Notes: generated by a model not told the origin, from the sequence alone. A stretch of 40,744 nucleotides of DNA from Ruminococcus sp. (GCA_017405065.1 JAFRBD010000050.1:1-40744), one strand, 5' to 3'; shown: positions 15,207-22,310, numbered from the stretch's first letter. A program made the numbers and translations.

Positions 15207-15362
15207 TGCTATGATATCAAAAAAAGAAAGACCTGCAAATAAAAGTCAATACCGAAAATGAATGATTTACAAAATCTTAACAAGTGCAAAAACAGGTACG
15301 ACAATAAGACCGCAATGAATATTTTTCAAAGCAGTCATTGGCTATATTTTGAGAATGATTTG

Positions 15363-16559
15363 TCAGCACAGCACTTGCATTACTCTGGCATAGTATATCC
15401 TGAGAAACTTGTGCGCGGCTGCTATCATATACACTCGGTACGGCTTGCCTTCGCTGCGTTTCTTGTCAAGAAACTGATATACAGGCTCGTTTATGGGGTG
15501 CTGTTGAAGATATATAGTCATGATCTGAAACAGAGTCTTGCGAAGAAATGGGGAACCGCATTTGGAGATACTTCTCGACTTGGCATCGTGCTTGCCTGAC
15601 TGATCGGGCGGCGGATCGATACCGGCTAATGCGACGAGCGACTTTGAACTTTTGAGATGTCTAACATCACCGATCTCTGCGATGAGCTGCGAGCAGAATA
15701 CCTTGCCGACACCGAACAGGCTCATTACAACATCGTATTCGGGCAGCTTTGAGGAGAGGTCGTCCATCTCGTGTCTGAGCTTGGAAAGCGTTTCAAGCAT
15801 TGAATTAAGCTGCTCGGCAGCAATAGTGACCATCTTCATTACGGCTTCCGTACAGGGCATTGGTGCTGAAACGGTTCTCGAATAAGCGTGTATCCATTCG
15901 GCTTTTTTCTCGCTGAATTGATAACCGCATTTCTTGCACCAGCTCTGATACTTGACCTTGAAAGCCGAAAAAGAGAGATTGGACACGCACTCTATGTGCG
16001 GAAATTTCAATACGAAATCCACCCACTTTTCGTGTCCGTCAGAGTCTCTGCGCGGCGAAGTAAACAGCGTATTTGCATTCGGAAAACAGGTATCAAGCAA
16101 TGCGATAAAACTGTTTTTCTGCATGACAAGTATCTTGTTGAACTGCTCATACTGACGATTCATGACCTTGAGCGTCCTGCGGGTATCCTCGGCGGGAGCG
16201 TACTCACGGAGCTTGAGCCATTTGTCAATAGCAAACGATGCTAGCCTGAGTGCGTCGTGCTTGTCGGTCTTGACTTTTCTGACACGATTTGTATCGTAGT
16301 CATCAATTACAAGAGGGTTGACTACGCTTACGAATATACCTGAGTTGTGGAGCGCGTTAGCGACGGGTTCATAATATGTTCCCGTGTACTCCATGACCAC
16401 CCTTGTTTCACCGGGCAGCGACTTGATGAACCTCGCAAGCTCTGCAAGCTCGCTGTCTGTGTGAGACACATCATAAGGCGCGGCTATGACAACTCCGAAA
16501 GGCTGAATGACAGCCACTGTACTCTTGCCTTTGGAAACGTCGATACCTACTGCGTTCAT
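15363..16559 (-). CDS. IS110-family transposase (bridge-RNA-guided recombinase)
   Basis: 398 residues from ATG 16559, six bases after GGAGAG; an ATG at 16565 abuts the ribosome site and is less likely. The N-terminal RuvC-like DEDD domain shows AVGIDVSKGKSTVAV (first Asp), VVMEYTGTYYEPVA (Glu) and KVKTDKHDALRLA (Asp pair). A coiled-coil middle follows, and the C-terminal Tnp20 domain has ALAGIDPPPDQSGKH and ISKCGSPFLRKTLF with the catalytic serine. All key residues are present and the frame is intact, so the element may be active. Confidence 0.95.
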   Translation of the reverse strand: MNAVGIDVSKGKSTVAVIQPFGVVIAAPYDVSHTDSELAELARFIKSLPGETRVVMEYTGTYYEPVANALHNSGIFVSVVNPLVIDDYDTNRVRKVKTDKHDALRLASFAIDKWLKLREYAPAEDTRRTLKVMNRQYEQFNKILVMQKNSFIALLDTCFPNANTLFTSPRRDSDGHEKWVDFVLKFPHIECVSNLSFSAFKVKYQSWCKKCGYQFSEKKAEWIHAYSRTVSAPMPCTEAVMKMVTIAAEQLNSMLETLSKLRHEMDDLSSKLPEYDVVMSLFGVGKVFCSQLIAEIGDVRHLKSSKSLVALAGIDPPPDQSGKHDAKSRSISKCGSPFLRKTLFQIMTIYLQQHPINEPVYQFLDKKRSEGKPYRVYMIAAAHKFLRIYYARVMQVLC

Positions 16560-16566
16560 AAACATC

Positions 16567-16750
16567 TCTCCTAAATAGAATTAGTGATCGATAAACTCCA
16601 CACTTTACTCGTTACCTATTCTGCCTACTGAGCGATGCGAGCGCACAACGGTTGGCTCTGCCTGCAAAAACGAACGCTATAACGAAAGCATGGATAACTG
16701 TCTTTCTTACGGGCGTGTTGTCCCTGGGGGATGGGCGTTATCCAATCACT
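16567..16750 (-). ncRNA. Probable IS110 bridge RNA
   Basis: The leftward 5' flank of the transposase is non-coding and structured. A TATAAT on the minus strand (16757-16762) sits just inside the proposed end, where IS110 circle junctions complete a promoter. Downstream, GGATAAC (16737-16743) pairs perfectly with GTTATCC (16692-16698), enclosing a 38-base internal loop like the target-binding loop of known bridge RNAs. Exact ends and the guide and donor loops are not resolved. Confidence 0.55.
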
Positions 16751-16843
16751 GCTTCCATTATAGCTTAAGTAACAAGTGCGTGTAAACCACGGCTGGTTTG
16801 TCGTGGCGTTAACGACTAATATTATTATAGTAGGGTGATGTAT

Positions 16844-17290
16844 ATGTACGGATATCCACAAAGCTACTATCCGCAGAGCTACTATGATATGATACGTGCG
16901 CAGATGGCGCCGCAACAGCCCGCGCCGCAGTCCTCGAACGTCCTGCCCGCACAGCAGGTGATACAGGTAGCAGGTCGGCAGTCCATCGACACACTCCAGA
17001 TGTCCCCGAACAGCTCGGTGCTAATCATGGACACCTCCGCGCCTATCGTATGGCTGTGCGTCTCCGACGGGCTCGGCAAGGTGACAGCGACGGCGTATGA
17101 TATCACCTTGCACCAGGACGCGCCGGCTTTTGATGTAGCGGGCTTTGCGGGAGACGTGGAAGAACGGCTCAAAAATGTTGAAGAAAAGATCGCGCTATTT
17201 ACTGAGGAGATGAAGAAAAATGCAGGGGAACCCCATGATACAGGCACTCACGGCGGCAAACCGAACGACTGGAAAGCTCGACGAGATTAA
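16844..17290 (+). CDS. Gut-phage cassette protein 1 (Tyr/Gln-rich N-terminus, C-terminal coiled coil)
   Basis: About 148 residues from ATG 16844 (ATG 16838 also possible; GGTGAT lies just upstream). N-terminus MYGYPQSYYPQSYYDMIRAQ followed by proline/glutamine runs; the middle has a small beta domain (SSVLIMDTSAPIVWLCVSDG), the end a helix (EERLKNVEEKIALFTEEMKK). This arrangement recurs in Clostridia gut phages, usually beside the next genes; function unknown, possibly virion-associated. The upstream region may have been altered by the insertion sequence. Confidence 0.75.
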   Translation: MYGYPQSYYPQSYYDMIRAQMAPQQPAPQSSNVLPAQQVIQVAGRQSIDTLQMSPNSSVLIMDTSAPIVWLCVSDGLGKVTATAYDITLHQDAPAFDVAGFAGDVEERLKNVEEKIALFTEEMKKNAGEPHDTGTHGGKPNDWKARRD

Positions 17291-17480
17291 AAAGGTGATC
17301 GGCACGCTGAAAGCCTCGAAAAATCCCGCGGAGCTGATAAAGAGCATGATCGCGCAGAACCCCGCGTATAAAAACGCGCTGGAGTATATCCAGGCGAACG
17401 GTGGCGACCCGAAAGCGGCGTTTGAAAAGCTCGCACGCGAGCAGGGGATTGACCCCGGCGAGATATCCCACATGATATAA
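17220..17480 (+). CDS. Gut-phage cassette protein 2 (small helical protein)
   Basis: 86 residues starting within the end of the previous gene (71-base overlap in another frame), with GAGGAG ten bases upstream. The C-terminal half (KSMIAQNPAYKNALEYIQAN, then GGDPKAAFEKLAREQGIDP) matches a recurring gut-phage helical family with the pattern NP..K.....Q..GGDPK.AFY.LA...GVDP. Unknown function; always seen with neighbours like those here. Confidence 0.75.
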   Translation: MQGNPMIQALTAANRTTGKLDEIKKVIGTLKASKNPAELIKSMIAQNPAYKNALEYIQANGGDPKAAFEKLAREQGIDPGEISHMI

Positions 17481-17511
17481 CGCGCCAGTGCGCAGGGCGT
17501 GATATATATAA

Positions 17512-17537
17512 ACGGCTGTACAGACGGATACAGCCGT
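17512..17537 (+). other. Intergenic hairpin before cassette gene 3
   Basis: An 8-bp perfect stem ACGGCTGT (17512-17519) / ACAGCCGT (17530-17537) with a 10-base loop lies 24 bases before the start at 17562. There is no T tract, so it is more likely a message-stabilising, processing or translational element than a terminator. Confidence 0.5.
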
Positions 17538-17561
17538 ATCTCACAGTTAGGAGGTTTTACT

Positions 17562-18206
17562 ATGGCAGAAAACACAGGTCTTAGCGTAGGCGATGTAGCA
17601 GCTCTGAACGGCGGTCTCGGAGGCTGCGGAGGCTGGGAAGGTCTGATATACCTTGCAGTCATCGCGAGTATGTTCGGCGGAGGCTTCGGCGGTTTCGGCT
17701 TCGGCGGAAACGGTACCGGAGCTGCGCTTAACGCTGATATGCAGCGCGGCTTTGACACGCAGAACATCCAGGCACAGACGAGAGACATTCTCGGCGCAGT
17801 AAACGCGGGCACAGCTCAGACTATCGCGGCGAGCACACAGAACGCGCAGAACGCGATCAACGCGATCAAGGACGGCAACGCAAACATTATCCGCGAGTTT
17901 GGCAACGTCGAAACGGCACTTGCAACACTCACCGGGAAGGAGATGGAGTGCTGCTGCAACACACTCCGCGCTATCGACAGCGTTAACTACAACGGCGCGG
18001 TCAACACTGCGGCTATAAACGCAAACACTACCGCGCAGGTTCAGAAAGTGCTCGACGCTATCATGGGCAACCGTATGGCGGATATGCAGGCTCAGATCAA
18101 CTCGCTCCAGCTTCAGAACGCGCTCAGCGGCGTGCTTCGCTTCCCGAATGCGTGGACGTTTAACGGCGGCGTTTTCCCTCCCGTTAGCGGCGGGGCAACG
18201 GCATGA
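17562..18206 (+). CDS. Gut-phage cassette protein 3 (glycine-rich membrane-like protein)
   Basis: 214 residues, ATG 17562 with TTAGGAGGTTTTACT ahead. After MAENTGLSVGDVAALNGG comes a Gly/Cys patch and a hydrophobic segment (LIYLAVIASMFGGGFGGFGF) at about residues 28-50. Residues 65-190 are a long Ala/Asn/Gln-rich helix region with a CCC motif (EMECCCNTL). The pattern recurs in Firmicutes gut phages; a DNA-injection, vertex or membrane-channel role has some appeal but is not shown. Confidence 0.75.
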   Translation: MAENTGLSVGDVAALNGGLGGCGGWEGLIYLAVIASMFGGGFGGFGFGGNGTGAALNADMQRGFDTQNIQAQTRDILGAVNAGTAQTIAASTQNAQNAINAIKDGNANIIREFGNVETALATLTGKEMECCCNTLRAIDSVNYNGAVNTAAINANTTAQVQKVLDAIMGNRMADMQAQINSLQLQNALSGVLRFPNAWTFNGGVFPPVSGGATA

Positions 18207-18514
18207 AGATCATCAGAGAGCTCTCGGACATGATCGAGGACGAGATAGACGGCGCTCTCGACTACGCACGAAAAGCGGTAGAGCTCAAAGGAGAGCACAA
18301 AAAACTCGCTGACGCTCTCTACGAGCTATCAACGGAAGAGGTGTCGCACATATCCCGCCTGCATGACGAGGTCGTGCGGCTTATCGACAAGTACAAAGCC
18401 GAGAAGGGTGAACCGCCCGCAGACATGATGGCAATCTACGACTACCTGCACAAGAAGCACATCGCAAAGGTAGCGGAGATCAAACGCTATCAGGAGATGT
18501 ATAAAACGATGTAA
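18203..18514 (+). CDS. Ferritin-like helical protein
   Basis: 103 residues, ATG overlapping the previous stop. It is fully helical: DMIEDEIDGALDYARKAVEL, ALYELSTEEVSHISRLHDEV and IYDYLHKKHIAKVAEIKRYQ. The E..Y...A and E..H....H spacing resembles ferritin-like/rubrerythrin helical hairpins, and such short ferritin-like proteins recur in gut phages. Whether it binds metal is not clear. Last gene of the cassette, followed by a terminator and attP. Confidence 0.75.
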   Translation: MKIIRELSDMIEDEIDGALDYARKAVELKGEHKKLADALYELSTEEVSHISRLHDEVVRLIDKYKAEKGEPPADMMAIYDYLHKKHIAKVAEIKRYQEMYKTM

Positions 18515-18519
18515 AAAAG

Positions 18520-18545
18520 GCGGCTGGGTTTTAAAACTCAGCCGC
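18520..18545 (+). terminator. Hairpin terminator after the cassette
   Basis: GCGGCTG (18520-18526) pairs with CAGCCGC (18539-18545), with an inner GTTTT/AAAAC pairing. The following T-rich stretch is short, so termination may be partial. Confidence 0.65.
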
Positions 18546-18648
18546 TGTATTATTTGCCTTTAGAAATTTGAGATAGGGTAACACATGGGGTAATACAATA
18601 AAATTATTCAAAATTTTTAAAGATAGTTTGCAAAAAGGCAAAAAAGAG

Positions 18649-18680
18649 AAGCCCCGAAAATCGTTGATTTTCAAGGCTTT
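18649..18680. terminator. Terminator downstream of the integrase and tRNA fragment
   Basis: GAAAATC (18656-18662) pairs with GATTTTC (18666-18672), extended by AAGCC/GGCTT outside a small internal loop. Leftward, a TCTCTTTTTT tract follows, ending integrase transcription; it probably also represents the terminator of the host tRNA carried with attP. Confidence 0.7.
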
Positions 18681-18683
18681 TAC

Positions 18684-18743
18684 GCGGATTGAGAGATTTG
18701 AACTCTCGCGCCGGTTTCCCGACCTACTCCCTTAGCAGGGGAG
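18684..18743 (-). pseudogene. 3' half of tRNA-Ser(GCU), attP core
   Basis: On the minus strand the sequence begins GCTCCCCTGCTAAGGGAG, an anticodon arm with GCT in the loop, followed by a long variable arm, a T arm (GAGAG / TTCAAAT / CTCTC) and the acceptor strand AATCCGC. The 5' half (acceptor, D arm) is absent, so this is not a functional tRNA gene. It is the stretch that restores the 3' end of the host gene after integration. The crossover point within it cannot be read from one sequence. Confidence 0.85.
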
Positions 18744-18821
18744 CATTTTTTGCTTAAAAAGCACGTATTTACGTGATTTTTTCTGAAATATGGGGTAATA
18801 ATGGGGGAATAGGTTTTGCTC

Positions 18822-19925
18822 TCACAGCAGATTCACGGCGCTCAGACGGTCGGCGATGGAAAGGTGCGTATAGTCGAGGGTGGTATCGTAGTCCTCATGC
18901 CCTGCGAGTTCTTGGAGCATGGCGGGGGATACGCCGAGCGCAGTCAGGCGGGTGATGTAGGTGTGGCGGCAGCAGTAAGGCGTTAAGCACTCCCGCAGAC
19001 CGAGCGCATCCCGCTTTGATATCCATGCTTCGTAAAAATCGCTATCTTTGCGGTAGTAGTACAGCCGATAGCTCCGCTCTTCGCGCATGAGCTGCGCTAT
19101 GATGGGCGTTATCTTATCGGGAATTATCAGCTTTCGGCGCTTGCCGCGTGCCGTTTTTATGCCGCCCGTCATATAGTGCTCGCCAAGGTGGACGTTCTCG
19201 GTGCGTATCGTCAGCAGCTCCCCGGGGCGTATGCCGACATAAAGCATGATAAGCATACCCGCCGTGATCTTGTCGCCCGTCGCCGCATAGTCCGACCACA
19301 GCGCCGCGATCTCTTCGCCGGCAAACGTCTCCCGCTCCGTCGTCACCAGCTCGGGCAGTTTGATAAACTCGGCGCGGTTTTTGTCCTCGAAGTCGTCACG
19401 GATAGCTATCTTGTACAGCTTTGATATCAATGCTTTGATATCTCGGCGGGTGTAGTAGGTTGGCGCAGCTCCGTCCACCAGCTCTTGCAGCTCGGGGACG
19501 GAGAAGCTGTCTATCGTGCGCCACGCTATCTCGCCGCTTATCTTTTTCCATGCTCCGCGATAGGCGGTCTGCTTGGATTTGCTCAGGCGGTCGAGCTCAG
19601 GCTTTAGGCGCTCGTACAGCTCCGACATGGTGATAGTCTTTGACTGCTCGGGGCTCGTTCGGAGCGTTTCGATATATGCCACAGCTTCTTTTTTCGTTCG
19701 GAAGCCATACTTTCGCGCCCGTTTCCGTTTCTGCTTGCCGTCGGCGATGTAGTAGCCGAGCGTCACCTCCGCCGCCCACGTCCCGCAGGGCATTTTGTAC
19801 ACGCTCCCTTGTCCGTTTCCTCTGGACTTCGTTTTGCGCTCGGGCTCGGCTTGTTTTTTCCCGCACCAGCAGCAAAAAAGGGAGCCGTCCGGCAGCTCCT
19901 TTTTGCACTTAATGCAAATCGCCAT
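18822..19925 (-). CDS. int: Tyrosine integrase
   Basis: 367 residues. An N-terminal zinc ribbon (CIKCKKELPD ... CCWCGKK, residues 4-24) precedes an arm-binding domain (NGQGSVYKMPCGTWAAEV), a SAM-like core-binding domain (about 95-190) and the catalytic domain. Catalytic residues visible: Arg in YVGIRPGELL, Arg-His in CCRHTYITRL, His in LAGHEDYDTT and the nucleophile Tyr in LDYTHL. The first His of the usual HxxR motif is Tyr/Cys, as in many Firmicutes integrases. Catalyses attP x attB recombination at tRNA-Ser. It is the last gene of a leftward operon and ends at attP. Confidence 0.95.
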   Translation of the reverse strand: MAICIKCKKELPDGSLFCCWCGKKQAEPERKTKSRGNGQGSVYKMPCGTWAAEVTLGYYIADGKQKRKRARKYGFRTKKEAVAYIETLRTSPEQSKTITMSELYERLKPELDRLSKSKQTAYRGAWKKISGEIAWRTIDSFSVPELQELVDGAAPTYYTRRDIKALISKLYKIAIRDDFEDKNRAEFIKLPELVTTERETFAGEEIAALWSDYAATGDKITAGMLIMLYVGIRPGELLTIRTENVHLGEHYMTGGIKTARGKRRKLIIPDKITPIIAQLMREERSYRLYYYRKDSDFYEAWISKRDALGLRECLTPYCCRHTYITRLTALGVSPAMLQELAGHEDYDTTLDYTHLSIADRLSAVNLL

Positions 19926-19946
19926 ACCTACGACCCCCTTAAAAAA

Positions 19947-20828
19947 TTATAAATCAAAACGTTTCAGCAGGCGTTGAAATAGCTTCGAAGTCGCAAGACA
20001 ATCTGATAAAGAGCGATGTGCTGTATTTCGATAGATTTCAAAATGGCTGCAAAGCGAATCAAGCTTATAGTCCATTACTTCCCAGCTTCCATTGTCATAA
20101 GCGCCCGGCGGTGGCATTTTTCTGACAGTCTTTTTAGCCATTTCTAAAGTATCATAGTATCGCCGTCTGTTTTTTTGAAAATCAAAACCGTATTTATACA
20201 AAAATTTCAAATCAAAAGGAAGATTATGCCCTAACAAGTTATCTTTTCCGACAAAATCTATGAAATCGGGTAAAACCTGTTTTATAGATGGTGCGTCGGA
20301 AACCATCTCATTTGTAATGCCTGTCAAATCAGTGATGTCAAAAGGTATTTCTTTTTTAGGCTTTATCAAGGTAGTATATGCTTTTATGGGTTTAAAATCT
20401 CTAACCCTTATTGCAGATAGTTCAATAATCTCTGACTGAATTTTCAAGCCTGTTGTTTCAACGTCTATTACCGTGTAATTCCCGCATGAAGCTAAAGTTG
20501 TATCACTACGAAAAGTATAAATTTTTATATCGCCCATAGCAGAAACAAGATTATTATTGATTTTTTCATCTGATAAAGTAACCGAAGCTTTTTCAATGCC
20601 GTTTAGCTCTTCTTCAAAAAGCTGAGGTCCTTTTTTACGTCTTTCCTCAAGCTCTTGCAATCTGCGTTTCTTTTCTTCAACCTCTTTTTTATATTCTTCC
20701 TCACGTTTAGCCATATCTTTGACACGTTGTTCGGCTTGCTTCTTCTTTTCGATTTTGTCGGTTTGAACATTCGAAGCAATCGCGCAGACAAGGCATAAAA
20801 CAAAAATAGCAAGAATAGTCCAACCCAT
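19947..20828 (-). CDS. Membrane-anchored DEDDh 3'-5' exonuclease (DnaQ-like)
   Basis: 293 residues, ATG 20828 with GGAGTGATTTT ahead. Residues 3-19 are one hydrophobic anchor (TILAIFVLCLVCAIAS), residues 22-75 a highly charged coiled coil, and residues about 116-293 an exonuclease domain: ExoI VIDVETTGL (Asp122, Glu124), ExoII GHNLPFDLKF (Asp206), ExoIII HRSLSDCLAT (His271, Asp276). All DEDDh residues are present. It probably degrades DNA or RNA ends near the membrane. Its place between the HTH gene and integrase means expression in the lysogen, so superinfection exclusion or defence is a possible role. Confidence 0.85.
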   Translation of the reverse strand: MGWTILAIFVLCLVCAIASNVQTDKIEKKKQAEQRVKDMAKREEEYKKEVEEKKRRLQELEERRKKGPQLFEEELNGIEKASVTLSDEKINNNLVSAMGDIKIYTFRSDTTLASCGNYTVIDVETTGLKIQSEIIELSAIRVRDFKPIKAYTTLIKPKKEIPFDITDLTGITNEMVSDAPSIKQVLPDFIDFVGKDNLLGHNLPFDLKFLYKYGFDFQKNRRRYYDTLEMAKKTVRKMPPPGAYDNGSWEVMDYKLDSLCSHFEIYRNTAHRSLSDCLATSKLFQRLLKRFDL

Positions 20829-20832
20829 AAAA

Positions 20833-21291
20833 TCACTCCTTCTTTATATTTTTGATATAGTATTCTATTACAGCCTGGATTTCCTCGCCGTTATCGACTT
20901 GTAAACCGTGCCAGAGAATTTCAATGATCTTACGTTGCTTTTCTATAAGATCGTCTTGCTCCGTACATTTCTGCCGAAGTGTTTCGACATTGTTTTTGAG
21001 CACTCCGATCAAATTTTCATAATCTTTGCGCACAAAGTGGGGATATATGTACGAAGGCGCGGCTGGCACAGCATCGTTGTACTGAGAATAGAGGGCTGAG
21101 TATATGGGCGTTACGGTGTCGGTGCGGAACTGCTTCTGCTCCGCGTTTTTCGCCGTAATCCGCCGCACTGTATGGACCGTAGCGAAACCGCCGTGCTTAG
21201 ACACTATATCGCATATGTTATCGGCGCTCAGACCGTATTTTGATTTGACAGACTTTATATATAAAATTTGTTCAGAAATCGGAATGTTCAC
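20833..21291 (-). CDS. HTH-like protein with C-terminal coiled coil, first gene of the lysogeny operon
   Basis: 152 residues from GTG 21291 behind GGAGTGATTTT. Residues 5-50 (SEQILYIKSVKSKYGLSADN, VHTVRRITAKNAEQ) look like a helix-turn-helix; residues about 95-125 form a coiled coil (LKNNVETLRQKCTEQDDLIE). I do not know the family. An imperfect palindrome CGCAAAACGTGCG at 21309-21321 just upstream could be an operator. Its operon continues to the exonuclease and integrase. Confidence 0.65.
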   Translation of the reverse strand: MNIPISEQILYIKSVKSKYGLSADNICDIVSKHGGFATVHTVRRITAKNAEQKQFRTDTVTPIYSALYSQYNDAVPAAPSYIYPHFVRKDYENLIGVLKNNVETLRQKCTEQDDLIEKQRKIIEILWHGLQVDNGEEIQAVIEYYIKNIKKE

Positions 21292-21343
21292 AAAATCACT
21301 CCATTATGCGCAAAACGTGCGTTATTTTTACTAACTTATGCTA

Positions 21344-21372
21344 TTGTTTATTTCTTAGTGATTTGCTACAAT
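21344..21372 (+). promoter_or_regulatory. Rightward promoter for the two small genes
   Basis: TTGTTT (21344-21349), 17-base spacer, TACAAT (21367-21372). It stands 24 bases upstream of the start at 21397 and is divergent from the lysogeny operon. Confidence 0.7.
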
Positions 21373-21396
21373 ATAGAAAAAAAGGAGGTAGAAACG

Positions 21397-21597
21397 ATGA
21401 ACTATGAAAAAATTATCAGCCCTGAAATCTTTAAGCAAATCGACCGCACGTTCTACGACCTCGTTCAGCAAACAGGTGACAAAGCTGCCGTGCAAGCCGA
21501 CATTATGGGCTTTATCCTCCGCCGCAAGATCGACGAGTACATCAACGAAGCTGTAAAAAATATCCGTCAGAGCATAGGAGGTGACTCGAATGCCTAA
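21397..21597 (+). CDS. Small hypothetical protein
   Basis: 66 residues from ATG 21397 behind AAAAGGAGGTAGAAACG; the upstream open frame lies over the promoter. All-helical (EIFKQIDRTFYDLVQQ, GFILRRKIDEYINEAVKNIR). Possibly an antitoxin or regulator-sized protein, but no family is recognised. It overlaps the next gene by 8 bases. Confidence 0.75.
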   Translation: MNYEKIISPEIFKQIDRTFYDLVQQTGDKAAVQADIMGFILRRKIDEYINEAVKNIRQSIGGDSNA

Positions 21598-21727
21598 GCC
21601 GACGAAAGAGGAACTGATAAACGATATCATCGAAAGACTGGTCGATCTCGGCTTTATCGCCCTCAAGGAAAGAGCTGAGGGCGATAAGCCCGAGAGCGTC
21701 AAAGCTCGTCCGGATGATCTCGCTTAA
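21590..21727 (+). CDS. Very small hypothetical protein
   Basis: 45 residues from ATG 21590, with ATAGGAGGTGACTCGA ahead. Reads MPKPTKEELINDIIERLVDL then a charged end. It is coupled to the previous gene and its 3' end overlaps the converging CI-like gene by 29 bases, so the two transcripts are complementary at their ends. Confidence 0.65.
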   Translation: MPKPTKEELINDIIERLVDLGFIALKERAEGDKPESVKARPDDLA

Positions 21728-22058
21728 ACTGCAAAAATTTTAGATACTGCTGAAGCTCGACAAGCTCATCATATGATAGCTTGTTGAGCTGCTCATAAAT
21801 TTCGTCCTTATAGGTTTCTATAGGGACGAATTTTTTTTGCTCTTCTGCAATCTCTGGAAGCAAAGTATCTATATACTCATTAATATCACACCCAATCACC
21901 TTGCAAAGTTTCAAAAGTGTTTCGATTGCAACACGTTTGTTATTTCGGGAAATGATGCTTCCGATAGTAGTCACAGGGACACCCGAACGGCGCGAAAGTT
22001 CAGCTTTGCTCATGTGTTGTTCGTCCATGTGTTTTTGCAAAAATTCGCCAATCAGCAT
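21699..22058 (-). CDS. CI-like XRE-family repressor
   Basis: 119 residues from ATG 22058 behind GGAAGGAGGTGTATAA. An XRE helix-turn-helix occupies residues 5-60: MSKAELSRRSGVPVTTIGSI, then VAIETLLKLCKVIGCDINEY. The C-terminal third is a short helical region without a LexA/CI peptidase domain, so induction must involve something other than self-cleavage (for example an antirepressor). Divergent from the Cro-like gene with four operator-like sites between them, the arrangement of a lysis/lysogeny switch. Confidence 0.85.
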   Translation of the reverse strand: MLIGEFLQKHMDEQHMSKAELSRRSGVPVTTIGSIISRNNKRVAIETLLKLCKVIGCDINEYIDTLLPEIAEEQKKFVPIETYKDEIYEQLNKLSYDELVELQQYLKFLQFKRDHPDEL

Positions 22059-22081
22059 TTATACACCTCCTTCCATAAATA

Positions 22082-22110
22082 ATTATATCACAGTTATTCG
22101 CTATAGTCAA
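22082..22110 (-). promoter_or_regulatory. Leftward promoter of the CI-like gene
   Basis: Minus strand: TTGACT (22105-22110), 17-base spacer, TATAAT (22082-22087). A half operator (GCGAATA, complement of 22095-22101) lies in the spacer, allowing autoregulation. Confidence 0.85.
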
Positions 22111-22139
22111 CGAGTTTTCGTATAAATGTATATAATAAT

Positions 22140-22273
22140 GCGAAAATTCGGCTTTTTCTACAATTACTTATAAAATAATTGTGCAAGTATACAAAAATGC
22201 GAAAATTCGCCGTTTTGTATTGACAATCGGCGAATTTTCGCATATAATGTAATTGCAAACGGCGAATATTCGG
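22140..22273. promoter_or_regulatory. Array of four switch operators
   Basis: Near-palindromes of the form GCGAAWWTTCGC occur at 22140-22151 (last base variant), 22199-22210, 22230-22241 and 22262-22273 (last base variant), with another half site at 22273-22279. The third lies in the spacer of the rightward promoter and the fourth just downstream. Spacings of 59, 31 and 32 bases suggest cooperative binding by the CI-like and Cro-like proteins on one face of the helix for the last three. Confidence 0.85.
22220..22248 (+). promoter_or_regulatory. Rightward early promoter
   Basis: Perfect consensus TTGACA (22220-22225), 17-base spacer, TATAAT (22243-22248). An operator fills the spacer, so repressor binding should directly block polymerase. 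It drives the Cro-like gene and the early operon. Confidence 0.95.
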
Positions 22274-22310
22274 CGAATACAACGAATGCAAAACAAGGAG
22301 TGATAATATT

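Larger units (their letters stand above)
15278..16779 (-). mobile_element. IS110-family insertion sequence (approximate ends)
   Basis: A 1.5-kb element with one leftward transposase gene, a short 3' flank (about 85 bp) and a long 5' non-coding flank (about 220 bp), the layout of the IS110 group. Ends are placed at a 10-base direct repeat TAACAAGTGC at 15278-15287 and 16770-16779; this gives a length normal for the family, but the ends are not certain because IS110 elements lack clear inverted repeats. It separates the anti-CRISPR operon from the rightward cassette. Confidence 0.6.
18573..18812. other. attP region: tRNA-Ser core flanked by paired integrase arm repeats
   Basis: Two adjacent 12-base repeats ATAGGGTAACAC (18573-18584) and ATGGGGTAATAC (18585-18596) lie on one side; ATGGGGTAATAA (18790-18801) and ATGGGGGAATAG (18801-18812) on the other. 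Between them is the 3' part of a tRNA-Ser gene. This is the expected arrangement of a tyrosine-integrase attP: core site within tRNA identity, arm sites on both sides. It lies beside the integrase gene. No other gene is visible at 18546-18821. Confidence 0.75.

Noticed and set aside
15258-15599. Rightward open frame of 113 codons next to the insertion sequence
   Set aside because: It lies over the 3' end of the leftward IS110 transposase, whose motifs are clear; no ribosome site.
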